From: Treponema socranskii subsp. paredis ATCC 35535
GTDB lineage: Bacteria > Spirochaetota > Spirochaetia > Treponematales > Treponemataceae
Assembly (NCBI GenBank): GCA_000413015.1
Contig: KE332515.1
Span: 1,945,923-2,009,922 of the forward strand
Length of the DNA stretch: 64,000 nucleotides
Reading direction: 5' to 3'
The notes beneath the pieces were generated by a model. It worked only from the letters and a program-made list of their open reading frames with translations, was not told where the DNA came from and ran no database searches. The position numbers and the translations under genes were made by a program. Below are positions 52,379-61,094 of this stretch, piece after piece (position 1 is the first letter of the stretch; every line of letters starts with the position of its first letter).

Positions 52379-52669
52379 TTAATCTCTCAACCCTGCAAGA
52401 AATACCGCTTGTACAATGAGTAATATAAGCGATAAAATCAATATAATAAAAAATTTTACATTATCATTATCGTATTCATCATACGGAATTGTGTTTATTT
52501 TGTTATTCAATATAAAAGAAGTAATTAAACCGGAAAAACCGCTTATATAAAAATTTACTTCCATATCTTTTAATCCAAAAAGCCATAAAATAAACATAAA
52601 GATATTTGCAGTAATAAAAGCACTGCTGCCGATAAAAATCTTACTATATACACTTTTCTTTAATTTCAT
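52379..52669 (-). CDS. Hypothetical membrane protein
   Basis: A 96-residue protein with about three membrane segments: KIFIGSSAFITANIFMFILW, FYISGFSGLITSFILNN, and FFIILILSLILLIVQAVFL. It is AT-rich in DNA and lies in a block of three such small genes on the minus strand (52172-52956). GAGAATGGA lies before the ATG and may serve as a weak ribosome-binding site. Not recognised. Small AT-rich membrane genes of this kind often accompany acquired defence or competition modules, but nothing here proves that. Confidence 0.6.
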   Translation of the reverse strand: MKLKKSVYSKIFIGSSAFITANIFMFILWLFGLKDMEVNFYISGFSGLITSFILNNKINTIPYDEYDNDNVKFFIILILSLILLIVQAVFLAGLRD

Positions 52670-52701
52670 TTTCCATTCTCGATACTCATAAGATAAATTA
52701 T

Positions 52702-52956
52702 TTACTTTGATTTAATAATTTGTAAAGTTGCAAGTATGCATTCTTTGGTTTCTCGAACCAGACGAACATTTTCTGGAAAACGCATATAATCTTTTCCGTT
52801 AAGCGCGTTAAAAAACTCCGTCTGCGTTTTAGCCCAATACCATAGACCTTCTTTCTGTACAAAAAAATCAGGGCATGCCGCTCGCAAAGCATTTATATCC
52901 GCAAAAACATACGTCAACTGCACGCGATATTTGCCGATCGGCGTCTCAATAATCAT
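52702..52956 (-). CDS. Hypothetical small protein
   Basis: An 84-residue soluble protein (MIIETPIGKYRVQLTYVFAD, then ALRAACPDFFVQKEGLWYWA). No signal peptide or membrane segment is seen and the family is not recognised. It is the first gene of the AT-rich three-gene block and the least AT-rich of them. The 52957-53186 gap upstream has no gene; it contains a sequence faintly like the middle of repeat B (cgtactcatcgatttt), too weak to call a copy. Confidence 0.55.
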   Translation of the reverse strand: MIIETPIGKYRVQLTYVFADINALRAACPDFFVQKEGLWYWAKTQTEFFNALNGKDYMRFPENVRLVRETKECILATLQIIKSK

Positions 52957-53186
52957 ACTGTCCGCTCTATGCGTTTGACAAGGGAGAGGCGCTTTATACC
53001 CGCTGCTATATCGTTCGCGTCTTCAGTATATCGTGCGCATACCGTACTCATCGATTTTGCACCCTATTTATTCCGTACGCATTTTGTCGGGAAACATCCT
53101 TTTAAAAACGGTATTATACTACGCGATTGCGTTGCACGCAGGGCAAACATGAGATACGCCGGCTGTACGGCGCGGAGGCATATTCG

Positions 53187-54029
53187 ATGCACATGATAGA
53201 GAGCTTTAACAAAACCGTAGATTATATCGAAAGCGTTTTGAACGGCGAAATCGACGAAAAAAAGATTGCCGTGCTGTCGGGATATTCGTATTCGATGTTC
53301 CGCAGAATCTTTTCGATTTTGACCGGAATGACTTTATCCGAATATATGAGGTTCAGAAAATTGACGCGGGCGGCGGAGGCTCTGAGAGAAACGGATAAAA
53401 AGATAATCGATATTGCCCTTGATGCCGGATACGATTCACCCGATTCGTTCGGTCTCGCATTTAAAAATTTTCACGGCTATACGCCCACGGAAGTCAGAAA
53501 CGGAAAGCCGTTTCGCGTGCTTTCACGAATCAAATTGGCGCTGAGCATAAAAGGAGGAAATACTATGAATATCACAATTCAAAAGAAGGCTGCTTTTACG
53601 GTAGCGGGGATCAATTTCAACGACATCGAATCGTCGCTCTGTCCGAAAGTATGGAAAGATCTGTATGCGAAACACACACACGAAGAGCTCGCAAAGCTCG
53701 GCAGCGGGCGGAGCTTCGGAATGTGCCATGGTGTCGAAGATTTCAAAAAGATCAATTATATGGCGTGTTACGACGCAGCGGACGTCAAAGCGGCAAAAGC
53801 GATGGGACTTGAAACGGCGTCGATTGCCGAAGCGGAATACGCCGTCGTCGATTTGTGCGGAAAGGTGCCGGAGTGCATTCATAAAGGCTGGAAATATCTT
53901 TTCGAAGTATTTTTCCCCGAACACGGGTATCGGCATTCCGGCGCACCGGACTTTGAAGTGTACGAAGAAGGCGACATGACGAGCGACGCATACCGTATGC
54001 AGCTTTGGGTTCCGATCGAAAAAGAATAG
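53187..54029 (+). CDS. AraC-family regulator with GyrI-like effector domain
   Basis: A 280-residue protein. The ATG at 53187 has GGAGG at a suitable distance. The N-terminal ~110 residues form an AraC DNA-binding domain with two helix-turn-helix units (KIAVLSGYSYSMFRRIFSIL and IIDIALDAGYDSPDSFGLAF, ending FHGYTPTEVR). From about residue 130 a GyrI/BmrR-like effector domain follows (KKAAFTVAGINFNDIES to AYRMQLWVPIEKE), which binds hydrophobic drugs or small molecules in relatives. It is probably a ligand-responsive activator; no target gene is obvious beside it, and its own promoter is not clear. Confidence 0.88.
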   Translation: MHMIESFNKTVDYIESVLNGEIDEKKIAVLSGYSYSMFRRIFSILTGMTLSEYMRFRKLTRAAEALRETDKKIIDIALDAGYDSPDSFGLAFKNFHGYTPTEVRNGKPFRVLSRIKLALSIKGGNTMNITIQKKAAFTVAGINFNDIESSLCPKVWKDLYAKHTHEELAKLGSGRSFGMCHGVEDFKKINYMACYDAADVKAAKAMGLETASIAEAEYAVVDLCGKVPECIHKGWKYLFEVFFPEHGYRHSGAPDFEVYEEGDMTSDAYRMQLWVPIEKE

Positions 54030-54208
54030 AATTTTTTTGAAATTATGCGGCGGCACGGAGGTATGCAGCAGGGGCGGCTTTTTTCGATTGCATCGAAAAA
54101 ACCGGGCTTTTCGGAGTTCCGCCTTTCGGCTCCATTCCTTCGGAACGGCTCCGCCGCTCCTACAATCCCTGCCGCTTTTATCGACTTTTGTAAACGCGGA
54201 AAAAAAAT

Positions 54209-54214
54209 TATAAT
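54209..54214 (+). promoter_or_regulatory. -10 TATAAT of the TIGR02757-type gene (leaderless candidate)
   Basis: A perfect TATAAT ends 7 bases before the ATG at 54222. A weak -35 TTTTGT lies 17 bp upstream (54186-54191). No Shine-Dalgarno fits. Confidence 0.55.
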
Positions 54215-54221
54215 CGCACCG

Positions 54222-55265
54222 ATGGCAAATGTAAAAATCGCACCCGAAATCAACAAGCTTGCCGCAGCCTCGAAGCGAAGCTTTAAACGGCAGCGAAGTA
54301 TTGAAGTTTCCGCTCGAATAAAAAAACTTTTGCGCGAGCTTGCGGACGCATACGAAACCCGCGAATTTTCCGCAGGCGATCCGAGCCGCATAGTGCGGTG
54401 CTACCGTTCCGCGCGCGATATTGAAGTCGCCGCGTTTATCACGGCAATGTTGTCGTTCGGAAAACGCGAACAGTTTTTGCAAAAAACGGGGATGATTTTT
54501 GCACTTGCAGGAAAGCATCCCGCGCAGTGGATACGAAGCGGCGCGTGGCAAAGCGATTTTCCGCGCGGCACTCGGAAATTTTATCGATTTTTTTCATACG
54601 ACGATATGCGCGATCTTTTTGCCGCGCTGCAAAAAATATTGGAAAAGCACCCATCGTTCGGCGCGTATGTAAAAAAAGCGTACGAAGCGGAATGTGCCGT
54701 TCGGCGGGAAATCTTCCGAGTACACGGCGTCGGCATAAAAAGTGCAGATCGCACGGAAAGCGAACATAACGTATCGTCTGCCGACATAAAACTTGCCTCT
54801 TGTAAGCTTAACAAAAAAAGCGAAAGCGGCGAACCGAGCGTTACCGGCATAAAAGCCGCAAATCGCAAAACCTCTCAAACCGAATCTTTTTCTCCTTCTT
54901 CCGCGCTCTTACACGTTATCGCCGATGCGTTTCCGCAGTGCCGCGCCGTTCCGCAAAAAAGCGCTTCGGCGAACAAGCGTACGAATATGTTTTTGCGCTG
55001 GATGGTGCGTACAAACTCTCCCGTGGATGCCGGACTGTGGACATGGTTTTCGCCTGCGGATCTGCTCATACCGCTCGACACGCACGTACTCCGCCAAGCG
55101 AAAAACTTCGGTCTCATTTCCGAACGGAGCGCCGCAACGGAAAAGACCGCGCACGAACTGACCGATGTGCTCAAGCGGATTTGGCCGGACGATCCCTGCC
55201 GCGGCGATTTTGCTCTGTTCGGGCCCGGTGTATCGGGGGAAAATATTTCCGATAAGCTTTATTAA
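54222..55265 (+). CDS. TIGR02757/DUF2400-type protein
   Basis: A 347-residue soluble protein matching the TIGR02757 (DUF2400) family pattern: IVRCYRSARDIEVAAFITAM, then SFGKREQFLQ, FYRFFSYDDMRDLFAAL, and the C-terminal NMFLRWMVRTNSPVDAGLW followed by IPLDTHVLRQAKNFGL. The HVxR and D residues resemble those of helix-hairpin-helix DNA glycosylases, and a DNA-related role has been suggested for the family, but function is unknown. About 55 residues rich in Ser, Lys and Glu (about 170-225) form an insertion. The longer in-frame start would cross repeat-like DNA at 54110-54180, so 54222 is preferred. Confidence 0.82.
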   Translation: MANVKIAPEINKLAAASKRSFKRQRSIEVSARIKKLLRELADAYETREFSAGDPSRIVRCYRSARDIEVAAFITAMLSFGKREQFLQKTGMIFALAGKHPAQWIRSGAWQSDFPRGTRKFYRFFSYDDMRDLFAALQKILEKHPSFGAYVKKAYEAECAVRREIFRVHGVGIKSADRTESEHNVSSADIKLASCKLNKKSESGEPSVTGIKAANRKTSQTESFSPSSALLHVIADAFPQCRAVPQKSASANKRTNMFLRWMVRTNSPVDAGLWTWFSPADLLIPLDTHVLRQAKNFGLISERSAATEKTAHELTDVLKRIWPDDPCRGDFALFGPGVSGENISDKLY

Positions 55266-55313
55266 AACGTTTTTCCCGTTGCCGATTTCGGCGTTTTATA
55301 TTACACTCATTTT

Positions 55314-57362
55314 ATGGCTTACGAAGTTACGGCGACGCGGCGGCGGCCCAAGCAATTTTCCGATTTGGTCGGTCAGGAATTTGTTGCGGAAACTTTGAAA
55401 AATTCGATCACGTCGCATCAAATCGCTCATGCGTATTTGTTTTCCGGTCCGCGCGGCTGCGGCAAAACGTCCACGGCGCGCATACTCGCAAAAGCGCTCA
55501 ACTGTGAAAACGGACCGACGCCTGCTCCGTGCGGCATTTGCGCGCATTGTACGGAAATCACGAAAGGTGCGAGTCTCGACGTTATCGAAATAGACGGCGC
55601 GTCGAATACGAGCGTCAACGACGTGCGCCAAATCAAAGACGAAGTGATGTTCCCGCCTAACTCGTCGCGTTATAAAATTTATATCATCGATGAAGTGCAC
55701 ATGCTTTCGACGAGCGCGTTCAACGCGCTTTTAAAAACGATCGAAGAACCGCCGCCCTACGTCGTCTTTATTTTTGCGACGACGGAGCTGCAAAAAGTTC
55801 CGGCTACGATCAAAAGCCGCTGTCAGCAATTCAATTTTCGTCTCGTTTCTGCAGAAAAGATAAAAGATTTGCTTGCCGATGCGGTACGTGAATTGTCGAT
55901 TCAAGCTGACGATGAAGCGCTCTATTGGATTGCGCGAGAGGCGACCGGCTCGATCCGCGACGCGTATACGCTTTTCGATCAGGTTGCGGCGTTCAGCGAC
56001 GGCGTCATCACGTATGACAAAATCCGCGACAAGCTCGGTCTCGTCGGTGTGGACAGACTCAACGAATTGTTTGAAAAGTGTGCGGCGGGCAAAGCCGACG
56101 ACGCGATCGGCGTACTCGACGCGTATCTCGAATCGGGTATTTCGATCGAACAGCTGATCGCAAACAGTACGAATTATATCCGAAGTCTTTTATTGATTAA
56201 AAACGGTATTACAAAAGAATCGCTGCTAGGCAGTTCGGCCGAACGCTACAGTTCCGCCGTCGTCGAAGCGTGGAATACGGTGCAAGTCGAGCGCGCACTT
56301 TCGATTTTTTTGCAGCTCTACCGCGATATCCGTTATTCGCTTTCGCCGCGCTATGAACTCGAACTTGCGTTTTCGCGTTTGTGCTGGCTTTCCGAGTACG
56401 TGTCGCCGGCCGAAGTTAAATCCGCGATCGATTCCGCCCGCTCATTGTTGACGGGGGGATCTCCCGATCATTCGGCGCAAGCGGCGGGGCGTCCTCTGCA
56501 AAACGATGCGGCGGCAGGATGTGCCGCGCGTCAATCGATCGAAAGCAATGCGGCGTATACGCAAACTGCCTCGCCGGTGCAAACTTCGGTGCGGACGGAC
56601 GGGGATGCGAAACAATATGAAAGCGAGTTCCGGAACGATTTTACATCTTCGGTGCAAAACCCTGCGTCTTCGGAAGCGATGAAATCTATGCCTCGTTTTG
56701 CCGCGTTGTCGGAACGGCCGCCGGAGAACGAAAGCCCTTTTTATAACGGCGGGGCCGTGCCGCCTGAACAAGCGGCAGGGGAAAGCGACGGGCTGCCGAA
56801 AGTACAGCCGCCCTTTCAAAGTCTCCCTTCGTGGGAAGATAATCTTTCTTCAGACGATTTCGATGATATAGACGACGGCGATGAAGCTTTATCCGACGGC
56901 GATGCGGATGAGAGCGGCGATGAGGATGTAAGTGACACTTCCGAAGTAAGGGCTTATATTCCGTCTCTGCATGTTGAGCGTACAGGCGGCGCGGCGGATG
57001 AAGCGCAATCCTATGTAACGGGCGGCGGCCGTACGATCAGTTTCGCGCAGCTTCGCGGGAGCGTTATCGCCGAACTCGGCATATACGATGCCCCGACGGC
57101 GGCAGCGCTTATGACGACGACTCCGTGGCAAATTTCAGGCAATGTGATTTCGACGCAGGCCGCAGCGGCGTATCAAAAGACGCAGCTAGAACGGCAGCGC
57201 GACGCGATTTTGCGGACGCTTGAAAAAGTGTGCGAGCGGCCCATGGATTTTTCGGTAAGTTTGAAAGAAGCCGAAGAAGCGGCGGGACCTGCCGAAGTGC
57301 CGCAGCAGATAAAAATCCTGTGCAGCGTTTTTAAAGGAAGTATAGTAGGGGGAAAGATATAG
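55314..57362 (+). CDS. dnaX: DNA polymerase III gamma/tau subunit
   Basis: A 682-residue clamp-loader ATPase. The first ~370 residues are highly conserved: RPKQFSDLVGQEF, Walker A GPRGCGKTS, the zinc site of four cysteines (NCENGPTPAPCGICAHC), Walker B with DEVHMLS, sensor 1 FATTELQKVPATIKSRCQQF. A domain III follows to about residue 370. Residues about 375-560 are low-complexity and acidic (DDIDDGDEALSDGDADESGD), and the end is a tau-type domain. It loads the beta clamp and links polymerases to helicase. The stop directly abuts ebfC, forming dnaX-ebfC-recR, an order common across bacteria. No clear frameshift site for a gamma form was seen. Confidence 0.96.
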   Translation: MAYEVTATRRRPKQFSDLVGQEFVAETLKNSITSHQIAHAYLFSGPRGCGKTSTARILAKALNCENGPTPAPCGICAHCTEITKGASLDVIEIDGASNTSVNDVRQIKDEVMFPPNSSRYKIYIIDEVHMLSTSAFNALLKTIEEPPPYVVFIFATTELQKVPATIKSRCQQFNFRLVSAEKIKDLLADAVRELSIQADDEALYWIAREATGSIRDAYTLFDQVAAFSDGVITYDKIRDKLGLVGVDRLNELFEKCAAGKADDAIGVLDAYLESGISIEQLIANSTNYIRSLLLIKNGITKESLLGSSAERYSSAVVEAWNTVQVERALSIFLQLYRDIRYSLSPRYELELAFSRLCWLSEYVSPAEVKSAIDSARSLLTGGSPDHSAQAAGRPLQNDAAAGCAARQSIESNAAYTQTASPVQTSVRTDGDAKQYESEFRNDFTSSVQNPASSEAMKSMPRFAALSERPPENESPFYNGGAVPPEQAAGESDGLPKVQPPFQSLPSWEDNLSSDDFDDIDDGDEALSDGDADESGDEDVSDTSEVRAYIPSLHVERTGGAADEAQSYVTGGGRTISFAQLRGSVIAELGIYDAPTAAALMTTTPWQISGNVISTQAAAAYQKTQLERQRDAILRTLEKVCERPMDFSVSLKEAEEAAGPAEVPQQIKILCSVFKGSIVGGKI

Positions 57363-57674
57363 ATGAATCCGTTCGAATTATTGCAAAATACGGCAAAGCT
57401 CAAAGAAGAAGCGCAAAAGATGCAGGACGAACTTGCCGCTTTATCCGCCGACGGTTCGTCCGGAGGCAAAATGGTTACCGTTACCGTAAACGGAAAAATG
57501 GAAATGACTGAGATCCGCATCGATCCCATTTGCGTCGATAAGCGCGATGTTGCGATGCTCGAAGATTTGATCGTCGCCGCTCATCACGATGCGATCGCCA
57601 ATATACAGGAACAAATCAAAGCGAAAACCGGTTCGCTCTTGCAGGGACTCAATATCCCCGGATTGAATGTATGA
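57363..57674 (+). CDS. ebfC: YbaB/EbfC nucleoid-associated protein
   Basis: A 103-residue DNA-binding protein of the YbaB/EbfC family. It has the N-terminal helix with LLQNTAKLKEEAQKMQDELA, the beta-strand core KMVTVTVNGKMEMTEIRID, and the helix LEDLIVAAHHDAIANIQEQI. The dimer forms a tweezer-like nucleoid protein; the Borrelia homologue EbfC binds DNA broadly and affects gene expression. It begins at the base after the dnaX stop and its own stop overlaps recR (ATGA), so all three genes are translationally coupled. Confidence 0.93.
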   Translation: MNPFELLQNTAKLKEEAQKMQDELAALSADGSSGGKMVTVTVNGKMEMTEIRIDPICVDKRDVAMLEDLIVAAHHDAIANIQEQIKAKTGSLLQGLNIPGLNV

Positions 57675-58261
57675 ACGCGCTCGAAGAACTCGTCGATTCG
57701 TTTTCGCGTCTTCCGGGTATCGGAAAAAAGAGCGCGTCGCGCATAGTGCATTATTTATTAAAATCCGATCGCGCTTATGTGAACCGTTTTTCAGAACAGC
57801 TTTCCGTTCTTCAAGATAGAATCAGACAGTGTTCGGTTTGCGGTTCGTGGACGGAAGACGATCCCTGTCCTGTCTGCTCGAATCCTCTTCGCGACAAAAC
57901 CCTCATCTGCGTCGTCGAACAGCCGCAGGACGTGCAAACCATCGAAAGCGCGCATGAATACACCGGTTTGTATCACGTACTCGGCGGCGTGATTTCTCCG
58001 ATCGACGGCATCGGCCCGGATCAGCTGCGCATCGCCTCACTCCTTTCCCGCGTAAAAAACGAACGCATCGAAGAGATAATCATTGCGACGAATCCGACGG
58101 TCGAAGGCGACACGACTGCATTGTACGTGCAGCAGCTGCTTGCAAAAGCCGGCGGCGTAAAAGTGACGCGCCTTGCATCCGGCATTCCCGTCGGCGGCGA
58201 TTTGGAGTATACCGATAAACTGACTTTGATGCGGAGCTTCCGCGGAAGGATCGCGTTGTAA
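57671..58261 (+). CDS. recR: Recombination protein RecR
   Basis: A 196-residue protein of RecFOR repair. It has the helix-hairpin-helix LPGIGKKSASRIVHYLL (about residues 14-30), the C4 zinc finger CSVCGSWTEDDPCPVC (about 57-72), and a Toprim domain starting TLICVVEQPQDVQTIE with the acidic residues intact. The C-terminal Walker-like LASGIPVGGDLEYTDKLTL matches the family end. RecR with RecO or RecF loads RecA on gapped DNA. It is translationally coupled to ebfC. The regulatory region of the Fur-family gene starts about 60 bases beyond its stop. Confidence 0.96.
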   Translation: MNALEELVDSFSRLPGIGKKSASRIVHYLLKSDRAYVNRFSEQLSVLQDRIRQCSVCGSWTEDDPCPVCSNPLRDKTLICVVEQPQDVQTIESAHEYTGLYHVLGGVISPIDGIGPDQLRIASLLSRVKNERIEEIIIATNPTVEGDTTALYVQQLLAKAGGVKVTRLASGIPVGGDLEYTDKLTLMRSFRGRIAL

Positions 58262-58322
58262 TCGAGTGTACCTCGTCATGTGCGCATACCGCCGTGTGTG
58301 CGAAAACCTCCTTTCCCTCTCC

Positions 58323-58370
58323 TTGACACCGTCTCGCGGAATTCGATAAAATGAGAACCGTTCTCATTTT
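58323..58370 (+). promoter_or_regulatory. Promoter with a near-canonical Fur-type box
   Basis: -35 TTGACA (58323-58328), 18 bp, -10 TAAAAT (58347-58352). Overlapping the -10 is a 23-base palindrome: arms AAAATGAGAA and TTCTCATTTT around CCG (58348-58370). It closely resembles the Fur box of proteobacteria (AATGAGAAT half-sites) and is ideally placed for autorepression of the Fur-family gene. Confidence 0.8.
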
Positions 58371-58383
58371 GAGAAATGCGCGT

Positions 58384-58821
58384 ATGAATACGAAAAGTCA
58401 ATACAAAACAAAACAGCACGAAGAACTGCTTGCCTTTTTGGAATCGATGAAAGATACGCATATCACGGTAAACGCGGTCTGTTCATATTTTAAATCGCAC
58501 GGCAAAGCGATCGGTACGGCGACGGTATACCGTCAGCTCGAACACATGGTCGAAGAAGGCATAGTCAATAAATACATCATCGACGCCAACAGTCCCGCCT
58601 GTTTCGAATACACCGGCGGAAAAAAGCGGGACTGCGCGGAGCCGTATTTTCACTGCAAATGCAAAGACTGCGGCAAACTCATCCACGTGCGTTGTTCGAA
58701 ATTGTCGGCGATGCAAAGCCACTTGCTGGACTCTCACGGATTTAAAATCGATTCGCACAGAACGGTGCTCTACGGGATATGCGGCGAATGTTCGCGACGG
58801 AAGCGCGCACGCGGCAGGTAA
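58384..58821 (+). CDS. Fur-family metal-responsive repressor (probably zinc, Zur-like)
   Basis: A 145-residue protein starting at ATG 58384; the in-frame ATG at 58351 lies inside the operator and is rejected. The winged helix is ITVNAVCSYFKSHGKAIGTA with TVYRQLEHMVEEGIVNKYI. Metal-site features are FHCKCKDCGKLIHVRC (regulatory/dimer region) and the structural-zinc CKDCG...CGEC pairs, the last in YGICGECSRRK. It is followed at once by a zinc-uptake operon, so Zur is the most likely type, although Fur or PerR cannot be excluded. Expression is probably autoregulated through the overlapping palindrome. Confidence 0.88.
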   Translation: MNTKSQYKTKQHEELLAFLESMKDTHITVNAVCSYFKSHGKAIGTATVYRQLEHMVEEGIVNKYIIDANSPACFEYTGGKKRDCAEPYFHCKCKDCGKLIHVRCSKLSAMQSHLLDSHGFKIDSHRTVLYGICGECSRRKRARGR

Positions 58822-58827
58822 AAAGAT

Positions 58828-59151
58828 ATGCGGAAATCTAATTGCGTTTATACGTGCACAGCGGCTCAAAACACTCGGGCGGTATTTGCCTATGCCGTAT
58901 TATTTTTAATAACGATCGTTTCGGTCGTGTACATAGTTCACGAAAGCGTTCACGTTTGCAGCGGGGATGACTGTCTCGTGTGCGCGTGTATCCGTTCGGT
59001 ACAAAATAATTTATCGCAGCTTACGATCGATTTGGCGGAGACGATGACGCCCGCTGCTCCGGCTTTTGAGCGGCTTTTGTCGGTAAAATCTTTTTGCGTT
59101 TCCGTTCTTTGTCGGACGCTCGTCGAGCAGAAAATTAAATTGAATAATTGA
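58828..59151 (+). CDS. Small membrane protein of the zinc-uptake operon
   Basis: A 107-residue protein with one membrane helix (AVFAYAVLFLITIVSVVYIV), followed by ESVHVCSGDDCLVCACIRSV. The His and Cys cluster after the helix (H-x-C-x4-C-x2-C-x-C) is like that of small proteins found next to zinc ABC transporters, where it may handle metal at the membrane surface. It starts 6 bases after the fur-type gene and 88 bases before znuA, on the same strand. The rest of the protein is not recognised. Role in metal sensing or transfer is inference. Confidence 0.7.
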   Translation: MRKSNCVYTCTAAQNTRAVFAYAVLFLITIVSVVYIVHESVHVCSGDDCLVCACIRSVQNNLSQLTIDLAETMTPAAPAFERLLSVKSFCVSVLCRTLVEQKIKLNN

Positions 59152-59239
59152 CGTATGTTTTCCGAATCGATAGCCGCCCTCTCTTGCCGATTGTGCGGTT
59201 TTGTAAAAAAAACAAATTGAAAGAGGTTATAAAATTATT

Positions 59240-60301
59240 ATGAAAAAAAATATTGTTAAGATTGCAGCTGCATTGATTTTTGCAGCGCTTGTTGCGGGAG
59301 CCGCGTTTGCCGCGCCCGCTAAAAAGAATGCATCGTCAGGTACGGTAAAAATCGTTACCGATATTTTCCCCGTATACGATTGGGTCCGCGAAATAACGAA
59401 AAACAGTGCGGCGAAAATCGATCTCACACTGCTGCTCGATAACGGCGTCGATCTGCACAGTTATCAGCCGTCGGTTGCCGATGTCGCGAAGATTGCCGAA
59501 TGTAATCTCTTCGTTTACGTCGGCGGCGAATCCGAAGGATGGATGGACGATGCGCGCAAAGAAATCAAAAATAAAAAAAGCCTCGTGTTGAAACTCCTCG
59601 ATTCGCTCGGCGATGCGGCGAAAGAAGAGGAATTGGTCGAAGGTATGGAAGGCGAACACGATCACGAGCATGAGAGCGCGGGTGAACATCATCACGATCA
59701 CGAACATGAAAGTGCCGGCGAACACCATCACGAACACGGCGAGCACGAAGATGAGGAGGGGCCGGAATACGACGAGCACATTTGGCTGTCCGTGAAAAAC
59801 GCGAAATTTCTGTGCAATGCGATAGCCGAAAAGATTGCGGAAATCGATCCGAAAAACGCCCAAACCTATCGCGCGAATGCGGCTTCCTATGGCGCAAAAC
59901 TTTCATCGCTCGATGTGCAGTATCAAAAGATCGTCGATGCGGCGTCGAAAAAAACGGTTCTTTTCGGCGATCGCTTTCCGTTTCGCTATCTCGTAGACGA
60001 TTACGGTCTTTCCTATTATGCGGCCTTTGTCGGCTGTTCTGCGGAAACGGAAGCGAGTTTTAAAACGATTTTATTTCTCGCAAAAAAAGTCGATGAACTT
60101 CGCATTCCCGCCGTGCTGACGATCGAAAAGTCCGACGGAAAAATTGCCAGGACGATTATTAAAAATACGAAAGCGAAAAATCAAAAGATTTTAACGCTCG
60201 ATTCGATGCAGTCGACGACATCGAACGACATAAAAAAAGGCGTTACGTATCTTTCGATTATGACGAAAAACGCCGACGTGTTGAAAGCGGCGCTGCAGTA
60301 A
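59240..60301 (+). CDS. znuA: Zinc ABC transporter substrate-binding protein with His-rich loop
   Basis: A 353-residue cluster A-I metal-binding protein. The signal peptide is IVKIAAALIFAALVAGAAFA. The first metal His lies in LDNGVDLHSYQPSVADV, the second in PEYDEHIWLSVKNAKFLCNA, with further ligands in the C-lobe (GDRFPFRYLVDDYGLSYYAA). Between the first two is a long acidic, His-rich loop (about residues 137-173) made of repeats like HDHEHESAGEHHH, typical of zinc-specific ZnuA proteins. It feeds ZnuBC. The AAAGAGG before the ATG is 13 bases away, rather far, so initiation may be weak or coupled. Confidence 0.93.
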   Translation: MKKNIVKIAAALIFAALVAGAAFAAPAKKNASSGTVKIVTDIFPVYDWVREITKNSAAKIDLTLLLDNGVDLHSYQPSVADVAKIAECNLFVYVGGESEGWMDDARKEIKNKKSLVLKLLDSLGDAAKEEELVEGMEGEHDHEHESAGEHHHDHEHESAGEHHHEHGEHEDEEGPEYDEHIWLSVKNAKFLCNAIAEKIAEIDPKNAQTYRANAASYGAKLSSLDVQYQKIVDAASKKTVLFGDRFPFRYLVDDYGLSYYAAFVGCSAETEASFKTILFLAKKVDELRIPAVLTIEKSDGKIARTIIKNTKAKNQKILTLDSMQSTTSNDIKKGVTYLSIMTKNADVLKAALQ

Positions 60302-60383
60302 AGCGCTTCAGGCGGAATGTCCTGCGGGTGTGTTCCGCCTGCGGGGCATTTTGCATTTGCAAACGCGGGTTTTTGGAGGCTGT

Positions 60384-61094
60384 ATGGCATTGCTCGCTTG
60401 TCAAAACGTATCGCTGAAATACGATGCGAATGTGATCGTGCGCGACATAAATTTTTCCGTAAACGCAGGCGATTACCTCTGTGTCGTCGGCGAAAACGGT
60501 TCGGGCAAAACAACATTGATAAAAACGCTGCTCGGACTTCATGCTCCTTCAAGCGGTACGATTGTGACGGGCGACGGCTTAAAGCGGAACGAAATAGGCT
60601 ACCTGCCGCAGCAGACGCTCGTGCAGCGGGATTTTCCCGCGTCCGTGTACGAGATCGTTCTTTCCGGCTGTCAGGGAAGGTGCGGTATGCGCCCGTTTTA
60701 CAATAAAGCGGAAAAGCGCCTCGCCTCGGAAAGCATGGAGCGGATGGGCATCGCGCGTTTTGCCATCCGATCGTACCGCGATCTTTCCGGCGGTCAACAG
60801 CAGCGAGTGCTGCTTGCGCGGGCGTTTTGCGCTACGCAAAAACTTTTGCTTTTGGACGAACCCGTGTCCGGTCTCGATCCGAACGCGGCGGAAGATATGT
60901 ATCGATTGATAAAAGAATTGCACGACGACGGCGTTACGATTATTATGATTTCGCACGATATCCCTTCGGCTCTGCGCTATGCGACGCACATCCTGCACAT
61001 CGGAGGAGAGCGCGCAGCGTTTCAAACGAAGGAAGCGTTCGTGCAAAACGGAGCGGGCGGTTTGTCGCCGGAATCGAGGAGCGAAGTGCAATGA
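60384..61094 (+). CDS. znuC: Zinc ABC transporter ATP-binding protein
   Basis: A 236-residue ABC ATPase. Walker A is GENGSGKTT, Q-loop in GYLPQQTLVQRDFPASVYE, signature LSGGQQQRVLLARAF, Walker B LLLLDEPVSGLDP and H-loop IIMISHDIPSAL. The ATG at 60384 is preceded by TTGGAGG at good spacing; earlier in-frame codons would add a tail unlike the family. It energises import of zinc bound by ZnuA and is translationally coupled to znuB (ATGA). The 83-base gap after znuA contains no obvious terminator. Confidence 0.94.
   Translation: MALLACQNVSLKYDANVIVRDINFSVNAGDYLCVVGENGSGKTTLIKTLLGLHAPSSGTIVTGDGLKRNEIGYLPQQTLVQRDFPASVYEIVLSGCQGRCGMRPFYNKAEKRLASESMERMGIARFAIRSYRDLSGGQQQRVLLARAFCATQKLLLLDEPVSGLDPNAAEDMYRLIKELHDDGVTIIMISHDIPSALRYATHILHIGGERAAFQTKEAFVQNGAGGLSPESRSEVQ

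Noticed and set aside
52969..53110. Possible third copy of repeat B (shared word near cgtactcatcgatttt)
   Set aside because: Only a short, gapped resemblance; neither end of the element can be found.
54045..54221. Longer start for the TIGR02757-type gene
   Set aside because: The added 59 codons cover repeat-like DNA and lack family similarity; a promoter lies directly before 54222.
55314..57362. Programmed frameshift in dnaX to make a gamma subunit
   Set aside because: No A-rich slippery heptamer with a following hairpin could be picked out in the expected region.
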